Source of the DNA: Sphingobacteriia bacterium
GTDB lineage: Bacteria > Bacteroidota > Bacteroidia > NS11-12g > UBA955
Reading direction: 5' to 3'
DNA length: 5,445 nt
Assembly (NCBI GenBank): GCA_021151535.1
Contig: JAGKXC010000113.1
Location: 1-5,445, forward strand
In this document: one piece after another, positions 1-5,445 of the stretch
How the letters are laid out: every line of letters starts with the position of its first letter
How positions within the stretch are numbered: position 1 is the first letter of the stretch
The notes under the pieces: model-generated
The model's database searches: none
Seen by the model: only the letters and a program-made list of their open reading frames with translations
What the model was told of the DNA's origin: nothing
Position numbers and translations under genes: made by a program

Positions 1-85
1 TAGTTAATATTTATCGTTAGGGAATGAGAATAATATGTTAAATTCGGTTTTATTAATTGTGGAATTTACCCGAATTATTGATCGC

Positions 86-1306
86 ATGAAACTGATAAAA
101 CTATTTATACTAATAACCATTGCGCTGCTGCAGTTGGAGGTGGTTAGTGGGCAAAGTTTGAGTTCTGTTTTGGCGTACAGAAATAGTTATGGATTCAGGG
201 TCAAACGGAATCGAGTTGAACAATATTCAAACATCGCCCTATGCAAAGAAAATAATAATTCCGTGGCGTTTATGGGTACAAAAATTGTCGATTCAAAATC
301 TACTAAACTGGTTACAATAAACCTGCTCAACGGTAAAATGAAGCATCGCCAAATTGTGCTTCCCGATAGCGTTATTAAGCAGATTTTGGATAAAAACGAT
401 GCCGTACAAGCCATCGCAATGAATGGGAATATTTTCGCAATGGCATTGATACAAAATGTGCTAATTTTTAAGTTGGATGAAGCGAAACAAAAAATTCAAC
501 TCGAAAAAATTTATCAGATGCCGTCTTTAATAAGTGAGATTCAAATGTTGGAAACGGAATTGGTAGTTTTTGGCTCCTATCCCAAATTTACAGAGGAGAT
601 TAGAAACAATTACATCGCAACAGTTGATTTAATTGCCGATAAAGCGCAACTAAAGTACACTTGGTTGGCTGAATATAGTGGCAGTATTTATCATATTTTG
701 GGTGGAACGAAGTATTTGATAATTGGCGATGATCATAGAGCGATTGTAACGGATCCCAGAAAATGGAATCAATTTGTAATCGGTAGTAACGATACTGGAA
801 TTGTGATTAATCAATTAAAATCACTGGGCGATTTGAATGTAGCGGCGAACAAAATTGCTGACTCGAATTACTATAAGATGTTGTTGAAATACCATCAACA
901 TCTCATTCCAATGTACGACGAAACGATGAAGTTGCACGAGGTTGCCAATGCGCCCATATTGCAGCAGATTTGGAAGTTAAATAACAAAAATACGATGTTG
1001 GTGGTTTCGACTCCGGTACCAAATAAAGGTAAGTTTAAAACCCAATATGTGGTTATTGATAAAAACGACTCGGTTCTTTCGGTGTTGTCGCGGGATTCAT
1101 TTCCGTTAGATTATCGTTACACACTAGGTGATTATCGGCCGTATGCCAATTTGAGTTATCAAGTTTTTGATGGTGAATTCGCTGTTTTCGGGCGACGTAC
1201 TTGCCAAGTAGATAAATTGGGTTTCACACAAAAAGAGGTCTACAAGAAGGATGGATCGAAAGGGAAGCTATATTGGGCTTTTGATGTATACAAATGGGAA
1301 AAGTAA
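86..1306 (+). CDS. Secreted protein of unknown function, probably beta-rich
   Basis: I do not recognise the family. The frame is open from an ATG at 35, but the ATG at 86 is preferred because it begins a clean signal peptide: MKLIK, then a hydrophobic core (LFILITIALLQL), then a likely signal peptidase I site after VSG at residue 22. From 86 the protein has 406 residues. The mature part alternates short hydrophobic strands with polar turns (for example VAFMG, LVTINLLNG, IFAMALIQNVLIFKL, ELVVFGSYP, YLIIGDD). This resembles a beta-propeller-like exported protein, but I see no diagnostic repeat or catalytic motif, so the propeller idea is only an inference. The last 13 bases overlap the next gene, so the two are probably co-transcribed and may act together in the periplasm or at the cell surface. 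No convincing promoter or ribosome binding site is visible in the 85 bases upstream. Confidence 0.72.
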   Translation: MKLIKLFILITIALLQLEVVSGQSLSSVLAYRNSYGFRVKRNRVEQYSNIALCKENNNSVAFMGTKIVDSKSTKLVTINLLNGKMKHRQIVLPDSVIKQILDKNDAVQAIAMNGNIFAMALIQNVLIFKLDEAKQKIQLEKIYQMPSLISEIQMLETELVVFGSYPKFTEEIRNNYIATVDLIADKAQLKYTWLAEYSGSIYHILGGTKYLIIGDDHRAIVTDPRKWNQFVIGSNDTGIVINQLKSLGDLNVAANKIADSNYYKMLLKYHQHLIPMYDETMKLHEVANAPILQQIWKLNNKNTMLVVSTPVPNKGKFKTQYVVIDKNDSVLSVLSRDSFPLDYRYTLGDYRPYANLSYQVFDGEFAVFGRRTCQVDKLGFTQKEVYKKDGSKGKLYWAFDVYKWEK

Positions 1307-1731
1307 TTCTATCATCCGCTTTGGTGCTGCTGCTTTGTTGTTCGAGTAGCAAGCAAAATACAACCATTTATGTGAATGTATCGAATCCTTATTGCATTGG
1401 ATGTTTATCGCATTTGGTGGAATATTTAGAGAGCGATTCAAAGTTGGCGGGTAAAACCAAGTATTTGGTGAATGAACCCAATTATGCTGATTTCGTTGTG
1501 CTGGAGAGCAGGCTCAAGAAGAAATTCAAAGTTCATTCACGGATTTTGTCGCCGGAATCTAGAGAAATCAAAGGCGATTCGATTCATTTTAGGCGTACAA
1601 AAAACTCACCGGAGGTAATTATTCAGTTGGGCGATAAATTTATGGTTTTTGAAAACAGCATGTGTTTCAATGACGATATGCTGGTTTCTGATACCTTAAG
1701 CAGGACTTTGAATAGGTTGTTTTTGAAATAG
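1294..1731 (+). CDS. Small putative lipoprotein with CxxC motif
   Basis: This is a 145-residue protein of unrecognised family. The N-terminus (MGKVILSSALVLLLCC followed by SSSK) has a short basic start, a hydrophobic stretch and Cys15/Cys16 ahead of a Ser-rich linker. That fits a Bacteroidetes-type lipoprotein signal, although the residues before the cysteine do not match the classical lipobox well. After the linker comes a beta strand (TTIYVNVSN) leading into PYCIGC, a CxxC pair at Cys34 and Cys37, then a helix-like segment (LSHLVEYLE). A strand followed by CxxC at a helix start is the arrangement of thioredoxin-fold redox sites, but the remaining fold is not clear. A third downstream cysteine lies at residue 124. 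The start overlaps the end of the upstream secreted-protein gene by 13 bases, implying one transcript. A metal-binding or purely structural role for the cysteines is also possible. Confidence 0.7.
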   Translation: MGKVILSSALVLLLCCSSSKQNTTIYVNVSNPYCIGCLSHLVEYLESDSKLAGKTKYLVNEPNYADFVVLESRLKKKFKVHSRILSPESREIKGDSIHFRRTKNSPEVIIQLGDKFMVFENSMCFNDDMLVSDTLSRTLNRLFLK

Positions 1732-1773
1732 GGCTCCAAAATGCTTAAACGCCTCTTTCGTTTGTTTTGGGCC
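1732..1773. terminator. Hairpin between convergent stop codons, probable bidirectional terminator
   Basis: The 42 bases between the stop codon of the plus-strand lipoprotein gene and that of the minus-strand chaperone gene form an inverted repeat. GGC-T-CCAAAA at 1732-1741 pairs with TTTTGGGCC at 1765-1773, leaving one bulged T at 1735. An inner stem AAACG (1747-1751) pairs with CGTTT (1759-1763) around a 7-base loop. The hairpin fills the whole gap. The T-runs after it are short (TTAGTTT on the plus side; TATTTC on the minus side), so termination strength is uncertain. The position between convergent genes supports a shared terminator. Confidence 0.6.
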
Positions 1774-2211
1774 TTAGTTTAATGCGAATTCAGCATCGGA
1801 TAAGACCATTTTTGTTAGATCTATAGTTGGAATGATAAAGGAAGAAAATGGTGTTCCTTCAATTTTGCAAGAGAGAATTCCTCGCGATGTGCCTGTTGTG
1901 ATCGTTGCTAAGTGTAGAAGAAATGATTTAGGAATAGATAAAAGAGTGGCTGTTTTTTTAAGTGATTCCCAAGAAGTGTTCTCGATTTGAAAATGACAAC
2001 TACAAGCAATTTTAATAAACACTTTGCTTTTTTGATGGAATTCAAATGTCATGAATGTTCCAATCAATTTTTTTGATAAGTCTAATTTGAATTCAATTTT
2101 TGTGAGCAATTCAACTGTCAATTTGCTAGAGAAATGATCTTCTATGATTGCGAATTGATCAGTTTTAATATGCTGGATTTGAAATTGTATATTGTTGATT
2201 ACTTGCGTCAT
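1774..2211 (-). CDS. SecB-like chaperone of a toxin-antitoxin-chaperone module
   Basis: This 145-residue protein is probably a SecB-fold chaperone that binds the adjacent antitoxin and keeps it from aggregating or being degraded. The length is close to that of classical SecB (about 155). The middle shows the run of amphipathic strands expected of SecB (IEFKLDLSKK, IGTFMTFEFHQ, SKVFIKIACSCHFQIE, residues 39-77). Next come IPKSFLLHLATITTGTSRGI (residues 93-112), corresponding to the long SecB helix and following strand, and then a C-terminal FIIPTID segment (125-131), which resembles the ILP-type strand of TA-associated SecB-like proteins. The start codon overlaps the antitoxin stop as ATGA, so translation is probably coupled and the chaperone is made last from the tripartite transcript. 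It lacks strong similarity to housekeeping SecB, and its position beside a HigBA-type pair argues for a dedicated TAC chaperone rather than the general export chaperone. Assignment rests on pattern recognition, not on a search. Confidence 0.75.
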   Translation of the reverse strand: MTQVINNIQFQIQHIKTDQFAIIEDHFSSKLTVELLTKIEFKLDLSKKLIGTFMTFEFHQKSKVFIKIACSCHFQIENTSWESLKKTATLLSIPKSFLLHLATITTGTSRGILSCKIEGTPFSSFIIPTIDLTKMVLSDAEFALN

Positions 2212-2669
2212 ACTGCATTTTCAATTAAATGGGACATATCGTTTCTTGATACTGTCAAAGGGGCCGTTGTAATTTGATTGAAACTTGAATAATGGCCGTT
2301 TACGTAATTAGGATTTTCAGGTAAGTAGTCCGTATTAAAGGGTTCCAAAGAAATTACTGGAATGTCTTTCTTTTCATAATAGCTGGCAAGTATTGGGATG
2401 TCAAGAATTTTTTGAAGTTTGATTTGGGTTTCAATGGTTAAATTCTCTTTTCCACTAACAATTTTACTTATCTGCTGTGGCGTTACGTTCATCTGTTCTG
2501 CCAATTGGCGCTTAGACATTTTGATTTCATCAAGCTTTATTAGCACTTTTAATGCTATTTTTCTTGATTCTCTGAGCATATCACGGTTTTTAATGCGCTC
2601 TTTATTCTTAGCAAGTGTATCCGATTGGTAAATTTCTAAGTTGTCTAATATTTTGTTTCCGGTTTTCAT
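2208..2669 (-). CDS. XRE/HigA-like antitoxin with C-terminal tail (candidate chaperone-addiction segment)
   Basis: This 153-residue protein is probably the antitoxin, which binds the upstream-encoded toxin and represses its own operon. Residues 38-91 form a helix-turn-helix of the XRE/Cro-CI class: MSKRQLAEQMNVTPQQISKI (51-70) carries the two core helices, followed by VSGKENLTIET and LQKIL. The first 30 residues are polar and charged. After the DNA-binding domain a tail of about 60 residues (92-153) is rich in Pro, Asn, Tyr and Ser with scattered hydrophobics and is probably flexible. In characterised TAC systems such a tail is the chaperone-addiction (ChAD) region, and that role is inferred here from position and partner. 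Both ends overlap neighbours by four bases (ATGA with the toxin stop at 2666-2669, and with the chaperone start at 2208-2211). The toxin-first gene order is typical of higBA loci. The gene symbol is left empty because orthology to higA is not shown. Confidence 0.85.
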   Translation of the reverse strand: MKTGNKILDNLEIYQSDTLAKNKERIKNRDMLRESRKIALKVLIKLDEIKMSKRQLAEQMNVTPQQISKIVSGKENLTIETQIKLQKILDIPILASYYEKKDIPVISLEPFNTDYLPENPNYVNGHYSSFNQITTAPLTVSRNDMSHLIENAV

Positions 2670-3172
2670 AATTCTGCTATCAATTCGAGAAATGCATCTT
2701 CATTAGTAATGCCATTTAATTCTAAAAAAGTTTTTGCATTGTACAGCTTTATTAATTCTTTGTTTGTACAAGGGTGTTCCTGCATCTTTTGTGACATTTT
2801 TATCGCTCCGCCAGTAATAACATAAAACTCTTCAGGGACTTTTATCGCATAAATTCTTATATCATTTTTGGTGATTTTTCCTTTTCGTAGTGATAAAATT
2901 CTATTTGTCTCTTTGTTGTCTAATGGTATAAATAACTGTTTAAATTGGCCATGAGTTTTACGGATTTCCTCAATGAAGTCCTCTATTTCTTCAACGTTTT
3001 CAATTATTTGATCAGCGTAGGATTCGATGTCCTTGATTTTATTTGCTTTTGCAAATTTGTATATGTACTCCAAATTTGTCCATTGGTCAAATTTTCTTTC
3101 ATATTCATTTTGATCGAATTCATCGTAGTGAAATGAATAAAGTTGCTTTTCAAAGATACAAGCTATTTTCAT
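2666..3172 (-). CDS. HigB/RelE-like toxin with N-terminal extension
   Basis: This 168-residue protein is probably the toxin of the module, likely a ribosome-dependent or free mRNA endoribonuclease if it behaves like other HigB/RelE proteins. The recognisable core is C-terminal: FKQLFIPLD (77-85), then IRIYAIKVPEEFYVITGGAI (105-124) and KMSQKMQEHPCTNKELIKL (125-143). This is the strand-strand-helix pattern of HigB-type toxins, with basic residues Arg106, Lys125 and Lys129 as plausible RNA-contact positions. The first 75 residues or so are extra relative to compact RelE/HigB proteins of about 90-110 residues. They are rich in aromatic and acidic residues (FDQNEYERKFDQW, ENVEEIEDFIEEI) and look helical. 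It is first in the operon and its stop overlaps the antitoxin start. A perfect palindrome sits 6 bases upstream of its ATG. An alternative reading is a gp49-like phage-derived host-killing protein, which belongs to the same broad superfamily. Confidence 0.78.
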   Translation of the reverse strand: MKIACIFEKQLYSFHYDEFDQNEYERKFDQWTNLEYIYKFAKANKIKDIESYADQIIENVEEIEDFIEEIRKTHGQFKQLFIPLDNKETNRILSLRKGKITKNDIRIYAIKVPEEFYVITGGAIKMSQKMQEHPCTNKELIKLYNAKTFLELNGITNEDAFLELIAEL

Positions 3173-3178
3173 AAAATC

Positions 3179-3190
3179 AACCTATAGGTT
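3179..3190. promoter_or_regulatory. 12-bp perfect palindrome, candidate antitoxin operator
   Basis: AACCTATAGGTT reads the same on both strands and ends 6 bases upstream of the toxin start codon. XRE-type antitoxins usually bind short palindromes over or near their own promoter, so this is the best operator candidate for autoregulation of the toxin-antitoxin-chaperone operon. The location next to the start codon suggests it lies at or just after the transcription start. Binding itself is inferred. Confidence 0.55.
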
Positions 3191-3326
3191 TATGTTTTAG
3201 TCGATTTGTTAATGTGTTTGTAAAATAATATGCTGATTACACAACATGTGAATTCGCTCTTCTGTTTTGCGATTTTTGCAAATAATAATGCGTAAAATTG
3301 AATCTATTAGAAATTAGAATACAGAT

Positions 3327-3355
3327 TTGAATTTTCGATTAATTTCTTAATTTTG
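3327..3355 (+). promoter_or_regulatory. Candidate Bacteroidetes-type promoter for the MazG-like gene
   Basis: TAATTTTG at 3348-3355 matches the Bacteroidetes -7 consensus TAnnTTTG exactly, and a TTG at 3327-3329 lies 18 bases upstream, close to the usual spacing of the -33 element. The predicted transcript would begin at or very near the ATG at 3360, implying a leaderless or almost leaderless mRNA. In an AT-rich region such matches arise easily by chance, so this is tentative. Confidence 0.3.
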
Positions 3356-3359
3356 ATTC

Positions 3360-3692
3360 ATGACAAAAACAGTTTCGGAAGTTGTTGATTTGCTCGTGAA
3401 GTTTAGAAATGATAGAGATTGGGCACAGTTTCATAACCCCAAAGACCTCGCTATCGCCCTATCTATCGAATCTAACGAACTCCTGGAAACCTTCCTCTGG
3501 AAATCGCCCGAAACCGTTGACCCCGAAAAAGTAAAGGATGAATTGGCCGATGTGTTCGCTTACGCTTTGCTAATTATGAATCATTATCAATTGGATTTCG
3601 GACAAATAATCTCCGAGAAAATTGAAAAAAATGCACAGAAATATCCTGTCGAAAAATCAAAAGGCGTTGCTACCAAATACAACGAATTATGA
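3360..3692 (+). CDS. MazG-like nucleotide pyrophosphohydrolase
   Basis: This 110-residue all-alpha NTP pyrophosphohydrolase of the MazG-like/dCTPase type probably hydrolyses a (d)NTP to the monophosphate and pyrophosphate with Mg2+. The signature is complete: WAQFHNPKDLAIALSIESNELLETFLW (21-47) contains the first metal-binding pair Glu37 and Glu40 (ExxE), and ELAD (61-64) supplies Glu61 and Asp64 (ExxD). The C-terminal helix KIEKNAQKYP (87-96) has the conserved Lys/Asn/Tyr-Pro pattern of this family. Length is normal for single-domain members. The ATG at 3360 is supported because the family usually starts only about 20 residues before the WxQFH motif. Its TGA stop overlaps the ATG of the following nuclease/helicase gene (ATGA, 3689-3692), so the two proteins are likely made together. 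It is transcribed divergently from the toxin operon. Substrate preference (house-cleaning of modified nucleotides, dCTP, or an alarmone) cannot be told from sequence. Confidence 0.92.
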   Translation: MTKTVSEVVDLLVKFRNDRDWAQFHNPKDLAIALSIESNELLETFLWKSPETVDPEKVKDELADVFAYALLIMNHYQLDFGQIISEKIEKNAQKYPVEKSKGVATKYNEL

Positions 3693-5445
3693 TCGTTTAT
3701 CAGGAAACAAAAAACACGTTTATGCGCCAAGCGCGTGAAAATGTGATTGATGAAGTTATCTACCAAAATTTTAAGGATAAATTAGGTCGGAATACCAGCA
3801 AAAATGAAATTCGATCTTGGGGAAATTCTATGCAGTATATGCGGAATGTGCTCGACGATCCGTTCATCCCCTCCGATGCCCAAGTGAGCATCGAATGCCA
3901 AATTCCCAATACCAGTAAGCGGATTGATTTTATTATCACCGGACAGAATGCCGAAGAACGCGATTGCGTGGTAATTGTTGAGCTGAAGCAATGGGAAACG
4001 GCCCAAGGTACCGATATGGATGGGGTGGTGAAGGCATTTGTAGGCGGCGGAATTCGTGAAGTGAGTCATCCGAGTTATCAGGCTTGGAGCTATGCGTCGC
4101 TGCTGAATAATTTCAATGAGGAAGTGTACCAGAATGATATCACCATTCAGCCGTGTGCGTTTTTGCATAATTGTCAGAATGCGGGCGATTTGCTGAATCC
4201 GTTTTATCAAACTTATACCGATGCTGCGCCTATTTTTATTAAAAATGATACCGTAAAACTGGCGGAATTCATTAAGCAATATATCAAGAAGGGCGATCCC
4301 GATAATATCATGTATCGGATTGAAAACGGGCGAATCCGTCCTTCCAAATCCATCGCCGATAGCATCGTGAAAATGATTGACGGGAATGAGGAGTTTGTGA
4401 TGATCGATGAGCAAAAAATTGTTTTCGAGAACATCCTTAGAACCGTGAATGCTGCCGATGAAGCCGGTAAACATGTGGTGATTGTTCGGGGTGGACCGGG
4501 TACAGGGAAATCTGTGGTGGCGATTCAATTGCTGGCTACCTTAACCCACCAACGCAAACTGGTTCAATATGTCAGTAAAAACAGCGCTCCGCGTGATGTT
4601 TATGCCCATAAATTAACCGGTTATAAGCCCAAATCTTGGGTAAATCAATTGTTCAAAGGCTCGGGCAGTTACATCGATGCCCCAGAAAATGAATTTGATT
4701 CCCTGATTGTGGATGAAGCGCATCGCCTGAATGAAAAAAGCGGGATGTTTTCGCATTTGGGAGAGAATCAAGTAAAGGAAATTATCAAGGCGGCGAAGTG
4801 CAGCGTATTTTTTATCGATGAAGACCAACGCGTAACGCTGAAAGATATCGGCTCAAGAGCGGAAATCGAGTTTTGGGCAACTCGTGCCAAAGCGAAAGTG
4901 TCGTACTACGATTTGGAAAGTCAGTTCCGTTGCAACGGGAGCGACGGATATTTGGCCTGGTTGGACAATATGCTTGAAATTCGGCCAACGGCCAATGTGT
5001 TTTTGAATGAGATTGCCTATGATTTTCGTGTATTTGATGATCCAAACGCGCTGAGGGATGAGATTGTAAAATTGAATGCGCAGCGAAATAAGGCGCGGAT
5101 GGTGGCGGGTTATTGCTGGCCTTGGAATTCGAGAACGGATAAGCGGGCCATGGATATTGTGATGCCCGAATTTGGGTTTGAGATGCAGTGGAATCTAACA
5201 CAGGATGGGATGCTGTGGATTGTAAGCAAGGATTCGGTTAACCAAATTGGTTGTATCCACACTTGTCAGGGCTTGGAGGTGGATTATGTGGGCGTGATTC
5301 TCGGCGATGATATGGTAATTAGAAACGGGCGATGGGTTTGCAGGGCGGATAAGCGGGCGAAGTCTGACAAGAGTGTACAGGGTTTAAAGAAGATGATGAA
5401 GATGGATCCTGAGAAGGCGAGGGAATTGGGCGATTTGATTGTGAA
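3689..5445 (+). CDS. PD-(D/E)XK-like nuclease fused to DUF2075 ATPase/helicase domain (3' end outside window)
   Basis: At least 585 codons are open and the gene runs off the window, so the C-terminus is missing. The N-terminal part has the core of a PD-(D/E)XK nuclease fold: RIDFII with Asp80, then VVIVELKQW with Glu98 and Lys100, followed by a Gln/Trp. The ATPase part begins with a Walker A motif GGPGTGKS (268-275, Lys274), followed by LIVDEAHRL as Walker B (Asp342, Glu343). SQFRCNGSDGYL (Gln412, Arg414) and CIHTCQGLEVDYVGV (around Gln527-Gly528) are motifs shared by DUF2075 proteins and SF1/UvrD-like helicases. The protein probably couples nucleotide hydrolysis to processing of DNA or RNA. 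The start is the ATG overlapping the MazG stop; a second in-frame Met lies at residue 12. Codon use is richer in G and C than in the toxin-antitoxin genes. Such proteins are often found in defence contexts, but no function is established for this one. Confidence 0.9.
   Translation, partial: MIVYQETKNTFMRQARENVIDEVIYQNFKDKLGRNTSKNEIRSWGNSMQYMRNVLDDPFIPSDAQVSIECQIPNTSKRIDFIITGQNAEERDCVVIVELKQWETAQGTDMDGVVKAFVGGGIREVSHPSYQAWSYASLLNNFNEEVYQNDITIQPCAFLHNCQNAGDLLNPFYQTYTDAAPIFIKNDTVKLAEFIKQYIKKGDPDNIMYRIENGRIRPSKSIADSIVKMIDGNEEFVMIDEQKIVFENILRTVNAADEAGKHVVIVRGGPGTGKSVVAIQLLATLTHQRKLVQYVSKNSAPRDVYAHKLTGYKPKSWVNQLFKGSGSYIDAPENEFDSLIVDEAHRLNEKSGMFSHLGENQVKEIIKAAKCSVFFIDEDQRVTLKDIGSRAEIEFWATRAKAKVSYYDLESQFRCNGSDGYLAWLDNMLEIRPTANVFLNEIAYDFRVFDDPNALRDEIVKLNAQRNKARMVAGYCWPWNSRTDKRAMDIVMPEFGFEMQWNLTQDGMLWIVSKDSVNQIGCIHTCQGLEVDYVGVILGDDMVIRNGRWVCRADKRAKSDKSVQGLKKMMKMDPEKARELGDLIV

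Noticed and set aside
35..85. Upstream ATG giving 17 extra residues to the secreted protein
   Set aside because: The extension places charged residues before a complete signal peptide that begins at the ATG at 86, so the later start fits better.
3225..3252. E. coli-like promoter hexamers on the minus strand (TTCACA, 16 bases, TATTAT) upstream of the toxin
   Set aside because: The match is to the sigma-70 consensus, which Bacteroidetes do not use in that form, and the region is AT-rich. No good TAnnTTTG element was found on this strand, so the toxin promoter remains unplaced.
3309..3347. 8-bp inverted repeat AGAAATTA / TAATTTCT upstream of the MazG gene
   Set aside because: The arms contain only one G/C pair each at most and are 23 bases apart in AT-rich DNA, which is expected by chance.
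3782..4528. A 248-codon open frame on the minus strand
   Set aside because: It lies wholly antisense to the nuclease-DUF2075 gene, whose motifs are clear. Its translation is rich in His, Ile and Arg in the way of an antisense shadow, with no recognisable domain.
4613..5201. Two shorter minus-strand open frames
   Set aside because: Both are antisense to the ATPase domain and have no family features.
1..5445. CRISPR arrays, tRNA or rRNA genes, insertion sequences
   Set aside because: No regularly spaced repeats, tRNA-like cloverleaf, rRNA sequence, transposase or terminal inverted repeats were seen.

Overview
The window looks like a piece of a Bacteroidetes (flavobacterial or cytophagal type) chromosome. 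The evidence is the moderate to low G+C, the absence of clear Shine-Dalgarno sequences before most starts, secreted and lipoprotein-type genes without familiar domains, and the type of toxin-antitoxin genes present. The taxon is an inference from style, not from a marker gene.

Layout from left to right. (1) Positions 86-1731, plus strand: two overlapping genes for exported proteins. One is a roughly 406-residue secreted protein of unknown function, probably rich in beta strands. The other is a small putative lipoprotein with a CxxC motif. (2) Positions 1732-1773: a hairpin fills the whole gap between two convergent stop codons and is probably a shared terminator. (3) Positions 3172 down to 1774, minus strand: three genes joined by two 4-base ATGA overlaps. 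In transcription order they are a HigB/RelE-like toxin with a long N-terminal extension, an XRE/HigA-like antitoxin with a C-terminal tail of about 60 residues, and a SecB-like chaperone. This is the gene set of a toxin-antitoxin-chaperone (TAC) module. A perfect 12-bp palindrome just upstream of the toxin start is a good operator candidate. (4) Positions 3173-3359: a divergent, AT-rich intergenic region. (5) Positions 3360-5445, plus strand: a MazG-like nucleotide pyrophosphohydrolase, overlapped by ATGA with a large gene that runs off the window. The large gene encodes a PD-(D/E)XK-type nuclease-like N-terminus followed by a DUF2075 (SF1-like) ATPase/helicase domain.

How the parts may work together. 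In known TAC systems the chaperone protects the antitoxin through a C-terminal chaperone-addiction segment, and loss of the chaperone releases the toxin. The tight coupling and the long antitoxin tail here fit that scheme. The MazG plus nuclease/helicase pair combines nucleotide hydrolysis with predicted nucleic-acid processing and sits directly against the TAC operon, which suggests a small defence or stress island. The TAC genes are visibly more AT-rich than the nuclease/helicase gene, so the two modules may have separate histories. The TAC architecture is known in principle. The least described parts are the extended toxin, the particular antitoxin tail, and the MazG-DUF2075 pair.
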